Below, in pieces: positions 45,375-58,508 of a stretch of DNA of 64,000 bases (positions within the stretch are counted from its first letter, which is position 1; each line of letters opens with the position of its first letter). A program made the position numbers and the translations under genes. Below the pieces are notes generated by a model. It worked only from the letters and a program-made list of their open reading frames with translations, did not search any database and was not told the DNA's origin. The stretch spans positions 30,322,430 through 30,386,429 of the forward strand of contig CM030359.1 in assembly GCA_017893485.1 (NCBI GenBank). The letters run 5' to 3'. This stretch comes from Hemerocallis citrina. Lineage: Eukaryota > Streptophyta > Magnoliopsida > Asparagales > Asphodelaceae.

Positions 45375-45608
45375 TAGAAGTTTAGTTTTAACTTAAATGA
45401 CTTGACATATGTAGTTACAATGACTTTGAGATGCTTCATTTTGTGTCAAGATTTGGACTTGTCATATGAATGATCAATTAGGTAATGTGCTTGATTTTGG
45501 TAATGGCATTGAGTCATTTATTATGCTAAAATGTTAAATATTGTTCTCGCATTATAGGGAACTTGTTTCAAATTTTTATTCGTTAGTGATAATATTTATT
45601 AAAAAGGA

Positions 45609-45952
45609 AATTTGCGATTAACCCCCTAGATGATACACAATGCCACTAACCCCAATAATGCATTTGTTCAACACGAAAAACCCCTTAAGGGCGATTCCAT
45701 TAAAACATCTGTTACATGCATTTTGTGTGCTTTCTTAATAACAAGTTCTTTTCCACCTATTAAAGCTCTAAATGGTTTCGAGAAAAGGAAGATAACTACT
45801 TCTTGTCAATTCCTTCACAAAAAGTTACATGTATTGCACATGTAAAAGTTTCTAACGAAACGCTAACGAAATTGCCCTTTATGACCAAAAATTTCAATTT
45901 AGGAAGGAGGGTTATTCACGTGACTACATAGTACTAGGGGGATTATCCGCAT
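45609..45952. mobile_element. MITE-like inverted repeat (~340 bp)
   Basis: The left TTTGCGATTAACCCCCTAGAT and right ACTAGGGGGATTATCCGCAT are near complements of each other over about 20 bp. No coding capacity. The target duplication was not resolved. Confidence 0.5.
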
Positions 45953-46933
45953 TATACTCTTATATCATATATTTATTATTCAAAGTACTAAAAAATGCAC
46001 ATATATTATACTTTCCCCAAAAATTGTGTATCAGTGTACCGTATCTGTGGTACCCATACCTGTGCTAATTAGCTCATAGATTTGTAAAGACAAATGATAT
46101 TTAAATAAAAAGTATCGCGCAAAATGAATAGATGATTGCATTTACAACAGTCAAAAAAGTAGTTGTGTGATGAACATCATTTTCATGTCTATCTAAAAAA
46201 AATCTTGTATGTACATAAAACTTGTACTATTTGGTTTACCTATTTCTATTTTTCTAGTTTTATACTACATTAATAATTCTTTGAAATTAATTAAAATGTT
46301 CAAGTCTATAATTGAAAATATTAAATTGGTAAAAAAAATTTAAATATATCACTTTATTTTTAAAAATTAATTATCAGTTATTAAAAATAATCCAAGTATA
46401 GAAACATATTATATCATTTTTTCAAATTTTAAAAAATGACCGAAAAAAACGATACACCGATCCGGCTGATAACGATCCCAATTCAAATATTCGAAAAAAG
46501 GTCCCGTTCCCGATCCCGAGTATTAAACCTTGGCTCATATTCAAATGAACTGGATCAATGAATGATAGAACTTCCGCGAGTGACAATTGTCTCCTTTAGT
46601 GATAATCTAGCCACATGGAAAAGCTAGAATCAATAAGTTGTACTCGTTGCGTTGTTCAGGTCAAGAATAAGACTAAAGGTCACCATGTATCTAAGCTTTT
46701 GTGATATTCCCTCCGTCGTGATTTAGGCATTCAATCTTCATCGCTTCTATTTGCTGTAAACATGGCCTTGAAATTTAGTCATACGAAGATGCATGAACCG
46801 TATTGGATTGGAAATTTGCCTACCGATACAATATGGCGACTATTACAACAAATAGCAGTCGACCTCCAAACAATACAAAGATTTGAAATCATGGTTGTGA
46901 TTATTAGGTGCCATTAACAAAGCAGAAAAACAA

Positions 46934-47172
46934 ATATTGTCAAAACCGGACCGGCCTTTGAACCAGAAAGGTGGGCGGTTTAATTTTTCAAGGTTCGATC
47001 CGGTATTTCTTTCGACTGAACCAGGTTGAATAAAAGGGATCTTCATGAAATTAAAAATATATTTGAGTTTTAGAGATTTTTTGGTTCGATACAGAACCAG
47101 ATTGGTTAAGGGTCCAGTTTTGGTTAAACCCAATCCGACTGGCCCGGTTCGGTCCGGTTTTGACAACATTGA
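46934..47172. mobile_element. MITE with CAAAACCGGACC ends
   Basis: The left attgtcaaaaccggaccgg and right ccggtccggttttgacaaca are inverted over ~19 bp, bounding about 240 bp rich in ccggtt words. A hAT-derived MITE is the likely source. Confidence 0.65.
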
Positions 47173-48171
47173 GAAAAACCTGCTAATCATTACAATACCA
47201 AATTTTTCGAAGCTAATTGTCAATTTGCCAGAGACGAGAAGGGAGGGAAGCCAATTCATTTACTCATACCCACTTCGTGTATTAGTCCGCCAACACCCCC
47301 AATTCCTCGATAAAGCATTCCCAGCAGAGTTCTTGTAGTCTACTCTGAATCCAGACAAACTTATGATCAAAAATATATGTGCTCCAACTTGACGGGACGT
47401 ATTAGAGTAGCACTATTGGTAATCTAACTATTTGGTCCCCAGTCATATACTCTTTATTCTAAATCAATAAAGTAGTTTTCACCCTTTTGATGCTATTTCT
47501 ACAAGTTTCATTGTCCAGGTGCCATTTATTTGAAACATGAAACACCATTATTGTTTAGTTGTCTTCTAAATGATATAAAAGGATTTGACAATTGAAGTGT
47601 CTAATATGTTTGTATATGTTGCTTCAATAAAATTTAGGATTCAACTTCTTGGAGGTTGACTTGGAATTTTATTAATTTTATTGATTCTTGTTCTATGGAA
47701 AGATTTTGTTTTCACATATAGATTTTTTATTTTGACAAGTTGTCTAAATTTTATATTATACTTAATTTCATTGCAATTGCAAAAACCTTGCTGCATAGTG
47801 GCTTAGTGATGATTTCCGTACAGTAGACTTATTCTTTATAAAATAAGAATAAAAATGCTGTACCATTTGAGGAGATAGTAAAAACATAAAGTGGGTCGCC
47901 ATAAGCTTCACACCCAGAGATTTAAATAAAAAAAGATTGTGCCAACTATCCAAAGCATGCAAATTGAATAAATAAAATGACTTAACTAGCTTATTATGTC
48001 ACATTAAATAATAAACAAATATAAAATTCTTACATGAGAGTTCAACCACAAAAAATAAACTTAATTAGAACAAAACCAATTATAGTTGTTTGTTATGATG
48101 GTTTAAGCAAAACGATCATATAAATAAAACAGGATGGGGGGAAGAGAAAGAGTGAGTGAAGAAAAAGATAC
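47173..48171. other. No gene recognised
   Basis: AT-rich sequence downstream of the last recognised exon of the minus-strand gene. Further 3' exons could be present but none was identified with confidence. Confidence 0.35.
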
Positions 48172-51100
48172 CCTCCGATAACTACATTTCGAAAAGTTAT
48201 CTTCACCATATTGAGATATAAGCCTGCGGAGGTCGGTGTCTACCTAAAAATTGAACAATCAGGGAAATAATTAGTGCTTAGTTACAGCTTTAATCCATGA
48301 AAAGATTCATTTGAGAATAGATATGAACCTTATGCCTTCCTTGTTCAGCGAGATCTATCAAATTCATTGTAAACTTTTTAAAGGAAAGGTACTCCTGCAA
48401 ACAATGTCCAAACAATTGACGGCCTGAAGGTAGATAATGCATACCGTAAAACAGAAAAGACAATTATTAATACCTGGCCATCCTTATAGGCCAGAGGAGA
48501 GAAGAGTGTTCGTGGACTTCACAGTTGATTAATGTTCCGCGTGCTTTAATGAACTCCGACTCATGGCCACTAATTTTGGGATGTATCTCATAAAGTAACT
48601 TAAGACTAAACTGCAAGACAAGATGGAAATATTCATAATGAACGCTGAAACGTAAACTTCTGTTAGATCATCGATAACCTTGTTGTTTACCTCATCCCTA
48701 TCAAAAGATGTGGCTTCCCGAAGTTCTCTCATTTTTTCCTCAACAGTAGAGAGAATCCATTCCCATAGAACTCTGACAAAATTATGCTGCCGACAAACAT
48801 AGTGTGCTTGGCTTGATAAATCTTTGAATTCCTCTAGCCTGGATCTGTTGGAATCCAACCAGTTGTCTTCAGAATGCTGCACAAACATCACAAAAAAATT
48901 GAATTCTTCAGCATTCATAAAGGGGATAGGGTAGAAAAATAAAACTAACATGACATGACATTTCTAATCAAGCAAGGATTTCTTTAAGGAAAAAATTGTG
49001 TAAAAAATAAAAAAAAGAAGTGGTTCAGTATAAAGTCATTGTAAATTGCCCCAGCAGTCAAAGGAAAATTTCAGTCAGATGGCTATTTATTAATGTTAGG
49101 CGATTGAAAACAAAATATGTTCAAAAATATATGGTTAGCAGACATAAAGAAGTTGAGGCGAACAACAAAATGGATTGTTTCTTTATTGAGAGATTGAGGT
49201 GGCTTCCATAAATATAAAATGGAGAATCACTTGAGGGTGTTTGGTCATGTACAAAAGAAATCAACTGAGTCAACTGAGTAGAGAGCAATATAATAGCACT
49301 AACAGTTGATGAAGGAAAGAACAATAGCAGTGGATCTAGTTATAATGGTTTAAGTGACTGTAAGTCATTAAGATAGCAACCTAGTGGACGCGATAGCCAT
49401 TATAGTTTAGAAAGATAAATGGAAAAGAAAGATCCAAGTAGTCAACATATATGTAAACTCTTGATAGCTAGTTAGCCAATTTCTTTATATGGTTAGATGT
49501 TCTGCTTACGTCAATAACAAGTCTTAGCATTATCTGCAAAATCTCAATTTCAGACTACTGCTACAGTGGAACAACATCACTGATGGGAAAAGGCAGTTAT
49601 TATGAATTTTTATATTGATTACTGTCTTGATATTAAACAATAGGTTACAATATATTCCATTAAAACTAGATACTTATTATTTTAATGTGTAAGGTAACCA
49701 CAACCAAAACAAAATGATGTTATTTGTTAGAGAAAAAAAAAACAAACTGACGTTATTAAAACATCTCAATATGAACAATGTCGATGGGTCTAATGTTTGG
49801 GTTTTAACACCTAATACTCCTCACAAATAAGCCAATTTCATTATCCTCACAAATCACTAGTTCCATATCAGCCCCCAACAATGTGGGTCCCACGCTTGAG
49901 GCTGCCCCATAATATTATGTCACCCATACAAGTACAATACTGTTAAAATTAATGGGACACAGCAATTTGAAAAAAGTACCCATGTACCCTATCTCACACA
50001 TTTTCTATTCTTAAAGGAGGTTTTCCTACCCACACCCACCAAACCCTGATGACTTCACACCTTCTCAGTCAAAATAATATCCCCTCCAATCTTTTGTTGC
50101 CCCTAATTTAACATCAAAACCCTAGGGAGCGATGAAAGACCTAGTTAGAAGGAGAAGAAATCTGGAAATGGAATTTAACAAAACATGTAATGATCGTTGT
50201 ACGCAAAGATGACCAAGCTCAAGTAACAATCAAAACCAATGTACAATTCTAAAAACCCTGAGAATCCACCACACATCCTAAACAAGAAACATGACCCTCG
50301 CAAGTGTCAATATGGTCCACTAGTAATGGTAAGCCTCTTCACTTGTAAGCAAGATACCGGGAATACGAATCCCACTAGCACCATTATTCCCACTTGCATC
50401 ATAAAATCCCCATATATCTGGGGTAAGTGTGCTATGTGTGTGTGGAGGGGGGGCTACGATCTTATTCCCAAAAAAGAAAGAAAACACATGAACATCTCCA
50501 GATCGCTTAACTCTTTCCCCTCAGAAATCCTCTCCTCCCAACCCATGAATGGCGTCCTTAACTCCCAACCTTGCCAATTGGTAATCTGTCTTCTCTCAAC
50601 TAAGTTACAATCGAGTTTTTTCCCCCTTTTTTTTAACATCAATTGCAGGTAAAATAGTCATTTGGCATGTGCAGTAATTGCTTTAGCAGAATTTGGGGAA
50701 ACTAAACAACCTAGGCCATATGTTAAAAAAAGTTGAATCTTATTGTCTATCTCTAATCAAATATTTTAGAATGGAGCTTAAATTGTTAAAGCTTTAACTC
50801 CGAATACATCCACGGTACAAAATGATCAGCTTGAGTTCATTTCATTATTAATTATGTTCCACTAACCTCATAAGAAAAATTAATGCAAGACCCCTATAAA
50901 TTACAATTACAAATAAATTAAAGACCAATAGATCAATTGTCAACTAGAACGTGTGTATTCCATTGTTCAGTCATTCTTTCCTAATAATGTGTTGTCCAAA
51001 CAGCTAAGCATCCCTTAAAATATATCCGAAAACAAGATTGAATTTCACCAATTGTTCTCCTTGAGGATGTTTGGTTAAGTATAAATAAATGGCTGCATTT

Positions 51101-51679
51101 TGATGAGGTAGCATTTCAAGGTGCAAGATTTCTATGATTCCAAACACAAGTTGCAAGTCAACTTGCATGCTAATCGAGAGAATTTTTAAACTGAAATACA
51201 ACCTAATCCAACCATTTAATCTCTACAAAACACTCCTCAGTGTGACAGAATGTTGTCTGCCTTCCCAAACAGTATTTAACTCCCAAGAAATGCCAAATTT
51301 TGGTAGCATCGAAATAATTCGAAGTTAAATTTCAGTTTCATCTTGTTCACTTTCACCAATTAGTCTCCACAGACCATATGAGGAAGCTATCTACCTTTCC
51401 CCCTCCAGTACAACAAATGGTAAGAATACCTTCAAGCTTGGGAGCTCTGGTTCCTCCTTTATGGAAATATGTTCATCTTGCTTTGTTTGTAATTCTGTAT
51501 CAGTTTCAAGCATCTCAATTTGTGATCTCTGCAATGATCCATAAATTGCAATAGTTAAGAAACTGATTTAAGAATTTTAGCTGAAATGAGCTTTAAATTG
51601 TCAGTACCTCCATCATCCTCAGGATTACTCTTTGATAGGGTTGAAGACTTAGGTCCACATATAGAAGAATTTCATCAAT
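48172..51679 (-). CDS. Unrecognised multi-exon gene, 3' cluster of six exons
   Basis: Exons with canonical borders on minus: 51679-51608 (24 codons, QPYQRVILRMME), 51528-51430 (33 codons), 48876-48691 (62 codons, RLEEFKDLSSQAHYVCRQHN, WEWILSTVEEKMRELRE), 48610-48474 (137 bp), 48394-48329 (22 codons, EYLSFKKFTMNLIDLAEQ) and 48243-48172 (24 codons, DTDLRRLISQYGEDNFSK). All but the 137 bp exon are whole codons between ag acceptors and gt donors. That exon reads FSLKLLYEIHPKISG at its start but SPLAYKDGQ in another frame at its end, so it holds a frameshift or an unrecognised intron. The text is charged and helical, with no motif I recognise. It probably joins the exons at 62374-62622. Confidence 0.5.
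48877..51429. other. 2.55 kb intron of the minus-strand gene
   Basis: AT-rich sequence with no recognised gene or clear transposon end. It separates two exon groups of the unrecognised gene. Confidence 0.4.
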
Positions 51680-52369
51680 CTACAAAATGCAAAAGAAGTC
51701 AGCCCAGGTAGAGACTGAAGACATAAATAGATATTAATTTTATTTATTAAAAAGATACGTAAAATGATACAATAATTCAAAATTGCAATAGTGCTAAATT
51801 TGTAGACAAAAATTAACAATATAGAGCACATATAGCAAACTTTTTCATGCACCAATCTATTTTTTGACTATGGCAAAACATACATATGAATAGGAAATCA
51901 AAAGAGTTGTCGACAATTGACGAAAACATGAAATAAAAGCATCTACATTAACAAAAGAATTCAATAATTAAAGCAATAAATTAAACACCAATTCAAAATA
52001 GGTATTTTTCTCAAAGAGTAAATTTAATTAAGCAAGGGAATCAGAATGATGATCTACAGGTTTAACAGACGAATATGACAACAATCAAGCAATACATTGA
52101 CAAATCTATATATTAAACAATTATCAACAATCTAAAAGAAACTTATTTACTATCAATTAGTATTAAATTTTAACATATCATAACAATAAAAATACAGGTT
52201 CGTCAATCATTAACATTAAGCCATCAACAAATCCAAATGCTAATAGAACCAATTTGACAATAACATTAATTAACAAAAATTATACTATTAACACCCGTCC
52301 CACTGTATCTTTAAAATCTCTTTGCCTTTTTACCTTAACAAATTAGTCTAACCCCCGTGGGAATAATGC

Positions 52370-53345
52370 AGTGTTCTAAATGGCGGCCTCTTCGGACGCC
52401 TAGGCGCTCAGATGGAGGAAAACGAACCACCTTTGCCATAGGCGGTGGTCTAGGCGGTCTGAGGCGATTAGGCGGGAGACTTGCTACTATCATCTCAAGC
52501 TAGCCAAGCACAAGGTTGGCTTGTTGATGGTGGTGATGATGATGATGAGGTCAAGCCGGGTTCAAGGCTTACTTGGAGAATGGTGGTGGAAGCATCGGGA
52601 GCAGATGAGGTACTAGAACCAAGGAGTGCGAGGAACATCCTCATTGCCATTAGAGAACTTGATGAAGAGCTAGATACATCGGAGGAGGAGAAAGATGAAG
52701 AGGTTGAATTTGAGTCTGATGACGAGAGAATTATGAATGTGGTGGATGGTGAATATGTAGACTTAGAAGATTAGGTAACTAGTAAGCTTAGTCAAGTACA
52801 TCGGAGGAGGAGAAAGATGAAGAGGTTGAATTTGAGTCTGATGACGAGAGAATTATGAATGTGGCGGATGGTGAATATGTAGACTTAGAAGATTAGGTAA
52901 CTAGTAAGCTTAGTCAAGTCATTATTGGACTTGAAACTTTAAATTTCAAATTTAGGATTTTGGTAAAAGAGAACTACTATTAATCTATTATATACTATGT
53001 ATGGATCTTGAATAGTAGTGGAATTGTTTTTTTACTTTTTTTAGTATTATTGGTTATGGATTGCACATAAAACACCTATTACACTTATTAAAATAACACA
53101 TATTGGCATATTGCACATATTACAATTAGACAATTGCTTTTTTAATTGCACATATTACACATTAATTGCACAGGGAAGCTTTTTCATGCATAAACATTCT
53201 TTAATTACACATTACACAAGAACATGATGAATATTTGCAATTGAATTGCATAGTTATATTTACGATCGAAGAATATGGACAGAAATTAACTAAATTAGCA
53301 AAAAAAATCTACCACCTAGGCACCCCTTGACTGAACCACCACCGC
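52370..53345 (+). pseudogene. hAT transposon remnant with acidic C-terminal coding end
   Basis: The left edge has gcctaggcgc/ggcggtctaggcgg words typical of certain hAT ends, and the right edge has taggca-type complements (ccacctaggcacccc, ccaccgcctaa). In between, a + frame up to 52774 encodes ARNILIAIRELDEELDTSEE and an acidic tail (EVEFESDDE, YVDLED), like the extreme C-terminus of hAT transposases. A ~121 bp segment covering that tail is duplicated in tandem (52676 and 52797). The catalytic and dimerisation parts are absent. Confidence 0.45.
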
Positions 53346-53379
53346 CTAATGAGAAGAATTATAGAATGGATTGCTAATT

Positions 53380-53503
53380 ATGCCTAGATTTCGAATAAAT
53401 GGAAATTTAATTGATAAGACCTCTTCAATTATAGCCAATATTTTGTTCCGAGTACTTCCGACAACTTCAGGAGAAAAAAAGGCATTTACCTATTACAGAG
53501 ATG
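53380..53503 (+). pseudogene. ycf3: Plastid ycf3 (pafI) exon 1 copy
   Basis: Translation from ATG 53380 gives [18 protein letters not shown], then [18 protein letters not shown] and TYYRDG, which matches the N-terminus of Ycf3, a photosystem I assembly factor. The matching part is 124 bp, the normal length of ycf3 exon 1, and is followed by GTGTGATTTG, the 5' border of its group II intron. Several residues differ from the conserved plastid protein, so it has drifted since transfer. Exons 2 and 3 do not follow, so no product is possible. Confidence 0.85.
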
Positions 53504-54900
53504 GTGTGATTTGTTCTTTTTTATTGTTTTTTCCCCTCATTTACATCTTACGAGAAAAAGACATGATTCGGAATAGAAAGAACCAAATTACAACGGCACA
53601 CTTAGTGATAGGGATTAGATCCTAGACGGCCCCCTTGTAAATCAATTTTAGCCGAGGTTGGTCCGGCCTTCGCAAGATCATAAACATGTTTACATTTAAA
53701 TAGTCGGTCTAGTGATCGACAATCTCTTCAATAACTGCAGAAGATGGTTCTTGTGTGACTGGTCTCAGCACACCCATTTCCCTGAAGCAATCAAATACTT
53801 CTTGTATGCCAATTCCCGAAAGTCCGAAAGGTCCAACCTAGCGATGCAACACATTAAGACAAAACTAAACGAGTTTGGTCCAAGAAAGGCAGTAAAGTGC
53901 TCCACATAGCATTTAGCTCCAGTAGGGTAGCTTGTTATCTTGCTTCTTACTTGCTTAACCCGCACTCGATCTTTTAGTGCTTTAGTGCCAGGAATGGATC
54001 ATTATATGCATTTCCTAATCTTTCCCGGATCGGATGGGATCTTGACTCGGCCTCCTCGATTGGTAGAAAGATGTCTTATCGACTTCCATATAAAAAGATC
54101 AAAATCCCACAGTCATCCTATTACGAAGAAAGTGCTTTAGAATGTGCTGCTCATTCATCTAGCTGATCTGCCCAGAAAGTTCAGAGCGAGTCCTTGTTAC
54201 CTAGGGTTTCTAATTTTCCATGGCTCTTTGGTCACCCGGTTCCTCGATAACGAGTACATCCGGGGGCATATTGGCTCTATCCCCCCCCCCAAAGGATTCA
54301 TCATGCACCGCTTGCATACGATATGTCTATAAATTTCAAATATGTCGGATACACTCGAATATGTCGCATGTGCCGACCAAGAAACTCCATCCCATGAAAG
54401 ATTAATGGCAGTGACAATGTTGGGGATTGGGACTGGAAATAATCGAGAAAAAACAACCTAGCAAGCAATCTCCAGCAAGCAAACTATAGTTCTAGAAAGA
54501 AATATTAGTTAGTTTAGTAGTACAGTATAGCGCGAGTTAATGTTTTTATTTATTTAATAGTTGTTGTCTTGCAAGATATTGGATAGGAGAGCGCTAGCAC
54601 ATCGGTTTTCAAGCTGGGAAAGAGACTGGATGTAGTCGATGAGTTGATAGCCCCCCTTCCAAACAAAGAAAGGATTTTTCGCCCATGAACGCCACATAAT
54701 GGGTGTCGGTGGAATTGTTCCATTCAAAACTTGAGTAAAAGGGTGTGGGCCAAAAAATGATTCATAAGTAGTTGTTAATGAAGTTGAAGTTACCAAAGTT
54801 TGAGGGGTCGGTATCGATTTATGCTTGATTGCTCCACATATAGCTCCTCGAATCGCATTTTCTTAACGAACAAGAGCCAGTCCGAATTGATCTTGTAACA

Positions 54901-55138
54901 AATCGGCGACTCCAACAATCATCCATGTACGATCCATACTAGATCTGACCAACTGCCCATCCTACCTCCTCTACGTTCTTAGTTACGTAGGATCAGGATC
55001 AACTAAAAAGCTAGCTTTAAATCGGCGACTCCAACAATCATCCATGTACGATCCATACTAGATCTGACCAACTGCCCATCCTACCTCCTCTACGTTCTTA
55101 GTTACGTAGGATCAGGATCAACTAAAAAGCTAGCTTTA
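54901..55138. repeat. Perfect 119 bp tandem duplication
   Basis: The block starting aatcggcgactccaacaatc occurs at 54901 and again at 55020 with no visible difference, ending tagcttta in both. It lies inside the organelle-like segment. Identity suggests a recent event or an assembly artefact. Confidence 0.9.
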
Positions 55139-55740
55139 GACCTTCAGGGCACCTTGCTCCACACCAGTAAGCTACTCTCGTATGAAAATACCTATTTACG
55201 ACAGATTTTGACCCTTCAGAGGTAGAACGTCTATCTCCTTTATGGTAGATAGAGCCAAGTCCCAATAGCCAATCCCTCTTCAATGTGAGTTGCGGATTCT
55301 TCCTTCTACAGACTAGCGTGCAGGGCTTCCTACTGAGTTCGAGTAAAGGTGTTTTACCTGCCCCTTAATCAAGTAGATGTTCTGCATTTGCAGGCCTAAG
55401 GCCTCTTTTTCCTTACAGTTGTGAGGCCAGACATAAGAGAATGACTATTTCAGGAATTTCTGCTTATCTTGGATATGTCAGATATGGCGTGTATAAGGCT
55501 AAGACAGAATAAGGCTTGTAATAGATGTAACGCTTTAATATGTGTAATAGGTTTTTAGTTAAGCACTCCCATTTCGCTAATCCTAGTCCTTCGTCCTTAC
55601 AATGCTTCTCCTTTACCTGGAGTTGAAGTTCCACAATTTGAATAGCTTCCATCTTTCAGGCCCCGGCTCTTTCCCTAACCTATCTTTGTTTTGAGATTTA
55701 CTTTGGCTTATTCCATGGTTGCCTATCCCTCTCTATAGAG

Positions 55741-56487
55741 TTGAGTGATTTTATACCTCTTTTAACTTTTTTTAGAGAGAAAATAACTTGTGAATAGGGC
55801 TTCAGAGCACCTGCCACAAATGGGGAAAGACTTTGAGAGATTGGGAGAAGAGGAAGAAAGGGAATGCAAGGGAAAGGAAGTAAAAAAAGATAGAGAAGAA
55901 GGCCTTGGTGGAAGAATGTTTGATGTACCTACGATTGACTGGGGGAAGGCTACAAAGGAAAAAGACATGGATACAAGGGAGATGAGAAGACAAAAAATCA
56001 GAGACAATAACAGAGGGGAACTAGAGAAGGGGATATAGGATATAATTAGACAAAGGGATTTAATATAGATTTGGTTATTAGTTTGGTGGTCTAATAAAAC
56101 AAACTGGTACTTATTTCAAAACCTAAATTACTTTTTTTTTGCAAAATTGCATAGCAATGCAGCCCTCCCACCCCTTTTGGTGCCAATGCATCCCTACATG
56201 TAGTTTTATTTTATTTTATTATAAATAACTCCTTTGGGCCCACACCTAGGTCTACCGAGGTATACCCCTATACACACCCAATGCTATTACGAGTCCCAAA
56301 ATAGAGTGTTTGTGTATCACCAACCATCACCCTCTCTCGCTCAACCGACTTGCATCTATCAAGAATTGAAGTCCACTTCTCTCAGGTGTTGTTGGAGATT
56401 TCTTAGTTGATTTATAGGTGTTTGATGGACGAACAACATGTATTAGAACTCTCCACATATTTTGAGAAACACTAGTAGCATGAAGCA
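55741..56487. other. Purine-rich open frame and spacer
   Basis: A + frame at 55790-56038 (82 codons) encodes a very charged Glu/Lys/Arg text (MGKDFERLGEEEERECKGK, MFDVPTIDWGKATKEKDMD). It could be a transferred or captured gene piece, but no family was recognised. The rest of the stretch has no feature. Confidence 0.3.
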
Positions 56488-56593
56488 AGGTTTTAAATTC
56501 CTAATGTCGGTACCATATCGGACGACAATGTTTTATATCGGATATTGTTTCATAATCAGATTTAATATATTAAAAATTGTATGTGACCTGATA

Positions 56594-56627
<34 letters not shown>

Positions 56628-57205
56628 TGTAGAGAGAAAAAACTAAGTTTCAAGCTAATTATTCACTCGAAATCCCTATAGGAAACTTAGTAGAAACAAA
56701 GAAGGGGAGACCATAATGATACCTACTTACAACAAAATTCAAGAGTAAAACAACACATTTATACTATATTAAACAAATAAATAACCACTAAAATAACTTC
56801 TTCAATAAAGTGAAAAGTGTTTTATTGTAGAAAGGAAGCATACAAGATTTGAAAGTAAATAAAAAATTTGTTATGAAGAAGAACAAGTGTTATTTTTTCC
56901 AAGTTGTTCAAACTGGTATCTTTTTATATAATGGGTTAGGGTCTCAATCGGGTTTGTGTTTGAACTTTAACATAAACTAGCCTCAATGAAGTAGTCTTAA
57001 AGAAGTAGCAAATTTTTTCCCATAAAAAGAAACTAAAATTGAATATTTGCCAACATATCGGATGATGGATATCAGCTGTTATAACGGCCAAGATTGGGCA
57101 AAAACAATACACGATCCAAAACTGCAGCATTGGTATCGATAACCCATTTAAAATGATGTAAGGAAAGATTTAACAGCCGCGATGGCCGATACTTAAAACA
57201 ATGTC
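56488..57205. mobile_element. Possible hAT-like element with TTTTAAAT...TCGG ends
   Basis: The left aggttttaaattcctaatgtcgg and right ggccgatacttaaaacaatg are roughly inverted. The interior repeats tatcgga words and a (TG)n run. Similar ends occur in plant hAT MITEs. The inverted match is imperfect, so the call is tentative. Confidence 0.4.
56600..56629. repeat. (TG)15 microsatellite
   Basis: An uninterrupted GT run inside the hAT-like element. Confidence 0.95.
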
Positions 57206-57483
57206 ATGACATATGACTGTCTATTTGATCAACATCTTGTTGCGTCTTTACTCATATGATGTGTTTGGCCTTTGAAATTGTTTTAAATGATTAATTTTAA
57301 ATGAAAATGATTTTGGTATTTTCATAAATTGGAGTTCATGAAATTGTGCTTCCATTATGCAAATCATTTCAACACAAACAAGGATCCCTAGATATTACGG
57401 AGATTCCGAGAGAGATGGCAAGCAGGGCCAAAAACAAATTTTGGTTCCATGGTAAGATTCAATATGAGGAAGGTGATAGTCAC

Positions 57484-57640
57484 TAGGGTATAGTGGTAGG
57501 CATGTTTGCTAGTGCGCAAAAGATGGGGTGGTCAAGTCCCTGCTTGCACCAGTAATCCCCAATTAATATATATGGGGTACGAGTCGATGAGCATGTCTGG
57601 TTTGACCTCGTTCAAAAAAAAGACAAAAAAAGGAAAGAAA
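57484..57640 (+). mobile_element. tRNA-derived SINE
   Basis: An A-box-like TAGGGTATAGTGG (57484-57496) and a B-box-like GGTCAAGTCC (57530-57539) have the spacing of a Pol III internal promoter. The element ends with gtttgacctcgttc and an A-rich tail (57614-57640), the common 3' form of plant SINEs. It has no coding capacity and depends on a LINE for movement. A functional tRNA is excluded because no cloverleaf can be formed. Confidence 0.7.
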
Positions 57641-58170
57641 AGGAAAGAATAAAAAAGAGAAAATTCAAATTTCATCTTTAATGTATTCAAGCCCAAATTT
57701 ATTTGATTGACTACCATTATGCATTGTTGAGCATATAGAAAGATATTCAATATCAGGTTCACAAATAAAAAAATCCTCAAGTTCTACACTGAATAACGCT
57801 CTTCTGGGATTTAGTTTGGATGCTTAGTGCTCCCAGCTTAGCACCTAGAAAGGCCACAAGCACATGCAAGTCCTAAAGGCCATTCTTGGGTATGAACAAA
57901 GGTGCCATGCCTTGGAATTTCATGGAAGGTGTCAAATTGCATCACCTTTAAGACAATGAAGTAGGCCCATCGGCATGTTGGGTTTTGCGGGTTTTGATCT
58001 TTGAACTCGAAGGTAGGTTTCGGGTCCTAGACAGATTAAATAAAATCAAGTGATGCTTTAAAACACACCCTAAGCAACAATGGTCTATTTAACCATTATA
58101 TTTTTTAACCTAGAAACAATTGTTCCATAAGTAAAAGGTAAAGAAGTATAAATGAAAACAATAAACACTA

Positions 58171-58508
58171 TTCCCTTGGTCCAAAATTGTATGTCATTCG
58201 AATCTTTTTCTTTTTGTCCCAAATTATATGTCCTTTAGATTTCCAAGATGATGTCATAACCTTTTCAATTGTCAATTAATGAATTATTTTGTAGAGTACC
58301 AAAATTACCCTTGAAGTCGATAAGTACATCATCTAATAGCTTCTATATACATGAGGCATTTGTGAAAATTAATAATAAGTAGATTATTTCAAAACATTAA
58401 TTAGAAAAAATGTTTGTTCCTTTTACTAAAATCTAAGTTGTTCCTTATTATGTGTGTAGAAACTAGAAACCTAAAATAACATACATTTTCGTACATAAGG
58501 GATATATT
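58171..58508. mobile_element. Stowaway-like MITE (tentative)
   Basis: The left TTCCCTTGGTCCAAAATTGT resembles the CTCCCTCCGTCCCAAA end of Stowaway elements, and the right end (ACATACATTTTCGTACATAA then GGGATAT) is a loose complement. About 340 bp, no coding text. Confidence 0.45.

Larger units (their letters stand above)
53375..55740. other. Organelle-derived DNA inside a nuclear intron
   Basis: It starts with plastid ycf3 exon 1. The following 2.2 kb is GC-balanced, unlike its AT-rich surroundings, with text that looks like plant mitochondrial intergenic DNA (for example tagctgatctgcccagaaag, cctatctttgttttgag). Plastid fragments often sit in plant mitochondrial genomes, so a single mitochondrial transfer that already held the plastid piece is the simplest reading. 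The mitochondrial part is inference from style and needs a search. Confidence 0.5.

Noticed and set aside
46843..47338. Overlapping frames of 97-138 codons on both strands
   Set aside because: They span a MITE with inverted ends and contain no domain; open by chance.
57484..57556. Functional tRNA gene
   Set aside because: Only A and B box-like motifs; no acceptor stem or cloverleaf, and an A-rich tail points to a SINE.
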